64,000 nt of DNA, taken from the NCBI GenBank assembly GCA_037975125.1, contig CM075862.1, forward strand, positions 17,313,125-17,377,124, given 5' to 3'. Position 1 is the first letter of the stretch; every line of letters starts with the position of its first letter. The notes beneath the pieces are model-generated. The model made no database searches, was not told the DNA's origin, and was given only the letters and a program-made list of their open reading frames with translations. This stretch comes from Latrodectus hesperus. Its lineage: Eukaryota > Arthropoda > Arachnida > Araneae > Theridiidae. The position numbers and the translations under genes were made by a program. Below are positions 62,601 to 64,000 of the stretch, in pieces.

Positions 62601-63409
62601 TTGTTTCTTTATTTATCAAACTTATGTTTACCAAAATAATATTTTTAAATGAATCTGTTTTGACACACTTATTTTTAAAACTGAAGTCACAGTAATTGCT
62701 ATAGATACTTATATTTATTATAACATATAATGGAAAACAGCAAAAATTTTTAATGATTTAAAAAAAATATTTAAATACAATGATTAAATATATCATATTA
62801 ATCTTTTTAATATAATTATCTTATTCAAATATTTTGGTTTCAGGGTCATTTCATTTTTTTCTTCTTACTTTCAAGCATTACCACTCTTTACAGACCAAGT
62901 TTTCCCCACCATATTCTATTTAATGCACGCAAGACTTTCACTCATTCACTCTCATCAGTTTCTTTCTCTACATCTCCCAGCCATCTAGTGAGAGGTTTTC
63001 CTCATCATAATCCTTGTGGATAAAATTCAGCTGCAATATATTTATATTGAAAATATTATACACATTTCAATATACAAATATATTTGCATTCCAAGGATTT
63101 CTAATGGATTTAATCGAAAAAGTTTGGTAATAAATTTCATTTTTTGAGCACTGTGTTAAGTTGCTTTACGCACGCTTTAATGAAATAGAGCTTTTAACTG
63201 TAAGAAACTATGCAAGAATATTACTTTTAAAATATTCATCTTAAATTATAAATGCGAATTATAAGCAGATTAGCACTCTACGCCGAAATGATACGGTATA
63301 ATATAAATAAATTTCATCAATAAATTAAAAAATGGCAATTAACTATAATAATATAAGAGAACACAAAAATTGCACTTACTTTCATTAACTTATTACACAC
63401 TAAAGCCAT
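52262..63409 (-). CDS. NIPSNAP3: NIPSNAP3-type protein, complete 6-exon gene
   Basis: Six minus-strand exons join in phase at GT/AG sites to give 268 codons plus stop: 63380-63409, 57004-57304, 55037-55195, 54378-54533, 54206-54289, 52262-52338. The start is Arg/Lys-rich with few acids over residues 1-30 (CRGHLASRLCSFTGR), fitting a mitochondrial presequence. Two NIPSNAP-type ferredoxin-like repeats follow: residues about 50-160 with FEIRTYAIRP, HSKLFGYWSVELG and IIHIWEY, and about 165-268 with VYELQIFHM, IFGPHNTVYALWQHE and a SPLQ end. Vertebrate NIPSNAP3A is of similar length (about 247 residues). NIPSNAP1/2 recruit autophagy factors to damaged mitochondria; NIPSNAP3 is less well understood. 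The GYWSVE and KEWQ phrases favour NIPSNAP3 over NIPSNAP1/2. Convergent with ZCCHC14. Confidence 0.92.
54206..54289 (-). CDS. NIPSNAP3: NIPSNAP3 exon 5
   Basis: 84 bases, phase 1 at both ends, acceptor TTTTTAG, donor GTAAGT. Encodes VYALWQHESFDKFAFGG, the final strand of the second repeat. Confidence 0.88.
54378..54533 (-). CDS. NIPSNAP3: NIPSNAP3 exon 4
   Basis: 156 bases, phase 1 at both ends, acceptor TTCTAG, donor GTGAAT. Encodes VYELQIFHMNSHTDIWDG and ACFTSIFGPHNT, the start of the second NIPSNAP repeat. Confidence 0.9.
55037..55195 (-). CDS. NIPSNAP3: NIPSNAP3 exon 3
   Basis: 159 bases, phase 1 at both ends, acceptor TTTGTAG, donor GTTGGT. Encodes DNHEHRARVRQALANDKEWQ, highly typical of NIPSNAP3. 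Confidence 0.92.
56618..56680. repeat. (TA)n(TG)n compound microsatellite
   Basis: About 11 TA units, then about 18 TG units, in NIPSNAP3 intron 2. Confidence 0.95.
57004..57304 (-). CDS. NIPSNAP3: NIPSNAP3 exon 2
   Basis: 301 bases, acceptor TTTCAG, donor GTATGT, enters in phase 0, leaves in phase 1. Encodes most of the presequence and the first half of the first NIPSNAP repeat. The open frame runs further upstream to 57394 but that part is intron. Confidence 0.92.
58734..58745. repeat. LINE target-site duplication, left
   Basis: ACTTTGAAAAGC, repeated exactly at 59317-59328. Confidence 0.85.
58746..59316 (-). mobile_element. 5'-truncated LINE copy in NIPSNAP3 intron 1
   Basis: 571 bp between exact 12-bp target duplications. 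Minus-strand orientation: the end of a LINE ORF2, a short 3' end, then a (TAA)-rich tail at 58746-58782. The 5' truncation, tail and duplications are the signature of target-primed reverse transcription. A coding end still open over 170 codons implies fairly recent insertion. TAA-type tails occur in I-like and some jockey-like clades. Confidence 0.88.
58806..59316 (-). pseudogene. LINE ORF2 C-terminus: RNase H end and zinc-binding tail
   Basis: About 170 codons still open. Near the start IPSNVGIPGNEKADSLAK is the closing part of a retrotransposon RNase H domain. The rest has LLTGHDYLQQHLHRIGL and a Cys/His cluster CDCGSMDGCHICEC typical of jockey/I-type ORF2 ends. No reverse transcriptase remains, so it is not functional. 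The open frame extends to an ATG at 59342, but those nine extra codons are target DNA outside the insertion. Confidence 0.85.
59317..59328. repeat. LINE target-site duplication, right
   Basis: Exact copy of 58734-58745. Confidence 0.85.
59329..62859. other. AT-rich part of NIPSNAP3 intron 1
   Basis: Nothing coding recognised. Contains the (TA)n tract at 59612-59664 and otherwise AT-rich unique-looking DNA. Confidence 0.4.
59612..59664. repeat. (TA)n microsatellite
   Basis: About 26 TA units in NIPSNAP3 intron 1. Confidence 0.95.
62870..63030 (-). pseudogene. Possible worn LINE ORF2 C-terminal fragment
   Basis: A GC-richer patch whose minus-strand translation gives PLTRWLGDVEKE with ALNRIWWGKL after a break. 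That resembles the RW-DDVEKDL...A-DR-W pattern near the end of some LINE ORF2 proteins. Too short and broken to place in a clade. Confidence 0.35.
63380..63409 (-). CDS. NIPSNAP3: NIPSNAP3 exon 1 (30 bases, start codon)
   Basis: Encodes MALVCNKLMK then a perfect donor GTAAGT, leaving in phase 0 as exon 2 requires. The ATG has G at +4. The chain MALVCNKLMK + SLFHCRGH gives a basic presequence. Chosen because phase, splice signal and targeting character all agree; an untested alternative first exon is possible. Confidence 0.75.
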
Positions 63410-64000
63410 TATATGATTTATTAAAACTAAAAGTGCAAATTAAGCAAATCCGGTCATTTCTATGAAGGTCGTAAAAAATCAGTATAATCAGAAATATGTA
63501 CAAATTATTGAAAATGTAGAATGATTATATGAACATAAAAAGTCATTAAAATTAAAGTATTAGAAACTCTCTAATATAATAACATCCAAGCACAATGCAA
63601 CAAGCGATTATCCGGCCCCAACAAGACCGCAAATATTTGTTTCGGTTTTCACACCATATTGCATAAGCGAAACGATTCCAATTTAAATATTGAATCTTTG
63701 AATCGATTAACTATTTGCTGCCGCAAACAAGGGTGGATGATAAAATGGGAAATCCACGATTACGGATTTCGAGCAGAATTGAAATAGCGCAACATTCCGT
63801 GCTACATATTGGATTTGGTTTTCTTCTGATCTTGATAAATATTTAATTTATCATCCCTCATGTTAAAAAATTCAGTTTCAGCTTTTCTTCTAGGTAATGG
63901 TTAATAATCTAAATATAAATTTTCCTTCGAAGAGAAAATTTACTGATAATTTTTTTAAATAAAAATAGGCATAAAATACAGTTATTTGTAATTTATATTT
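63410..64000 (-). promoter_or_regulatory. Presumed upstream region of NIPSNAP3
   Basis: Less AT-rich than the introns, especially 63590-63800 (CCGGCCCCAACAAGACCGC and similar). Likely holds the 5' untranslated region and promoter, but no specific element can be fixed by eye. Confidence 0.35.

Overview
The window is strongly AT-rich eukaryotic DNA with long introns, (AT)n microsatellites and many transposable elements. It looks like an animal genome. An arthropod, perhaps an arachnid such as a spider, is my best guess, because of the mix of tRNA-derived SINEs, Tc1-type transposases, jockey-like LINEs and a Ty3/gypsy element next to invertebrate orthologues of conserved animal genes. The species call is inference; the exon structures are read directly.

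Layout. Bases 1-16.7 kb hold no cellular gene I can recognise and are mostly mobile-element territory: a non-autonomous element bracketed by (AT)n tracts (0.93-1.97 kb), a broken Tc1-type transposon on the minus strand (2.0-3.25 kb), a young Ty3/gypsy LTR retrotransposon on the minus strand (5489-9882; LTRs identical by eye, 5-bp target duplication, no integrase), two tRNA-derived SINEs each with a clean target-site duplication (10113-10394 and 12860-13170), and a second, unrelated Tc1-type relic (13.8-14.2 kb).

From 16730 to 39214 on the plus strand lies a complete 12-exon gene of 949 codons, orthologous to ZCCHC14. It has a conserved N-terminal domain, a PX-like region, a SAM-like segment, a Ser/Pro/Thr-rich linker and one C-terminal CCHC zinc knuckle. 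All twelve exons join in phase at GT/AG sites. Its introns carry a 0.7 kb MITE with 23-bp terminal inverted repeats, a decayed antisense LINE, several strong hairpins and a relic of the same Tc1 family seen at 2 kb. A probable poly(A) signal lies near 43.1 kb.

From 63409 down to 52262 on the minus strand lies a complete 6-exon NIPSNAP3-type gene of 268 codons, convergent with ZCCHC14. Its first coding exon is only 30 bases long and is followed by a 6-kb intron holding a 5'-truncated LINE with a (TAA)-rich tail and a 12-bp target duplication.

The two cellular genes have no evident functional link: ZCCHC14 proteins are cytoplasmic RNA-tail regulators and NIPSNAP proteins are mitochondrial. I found no convincing wholly new system. 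The most unusual items are the recently inserted but integrase-less LTR element with a C-rich recoding junction, the hairpin pair beside ZCCHC14 exon 10, and an unexplained coding-like stretch in ZCCHC14 intron 9.
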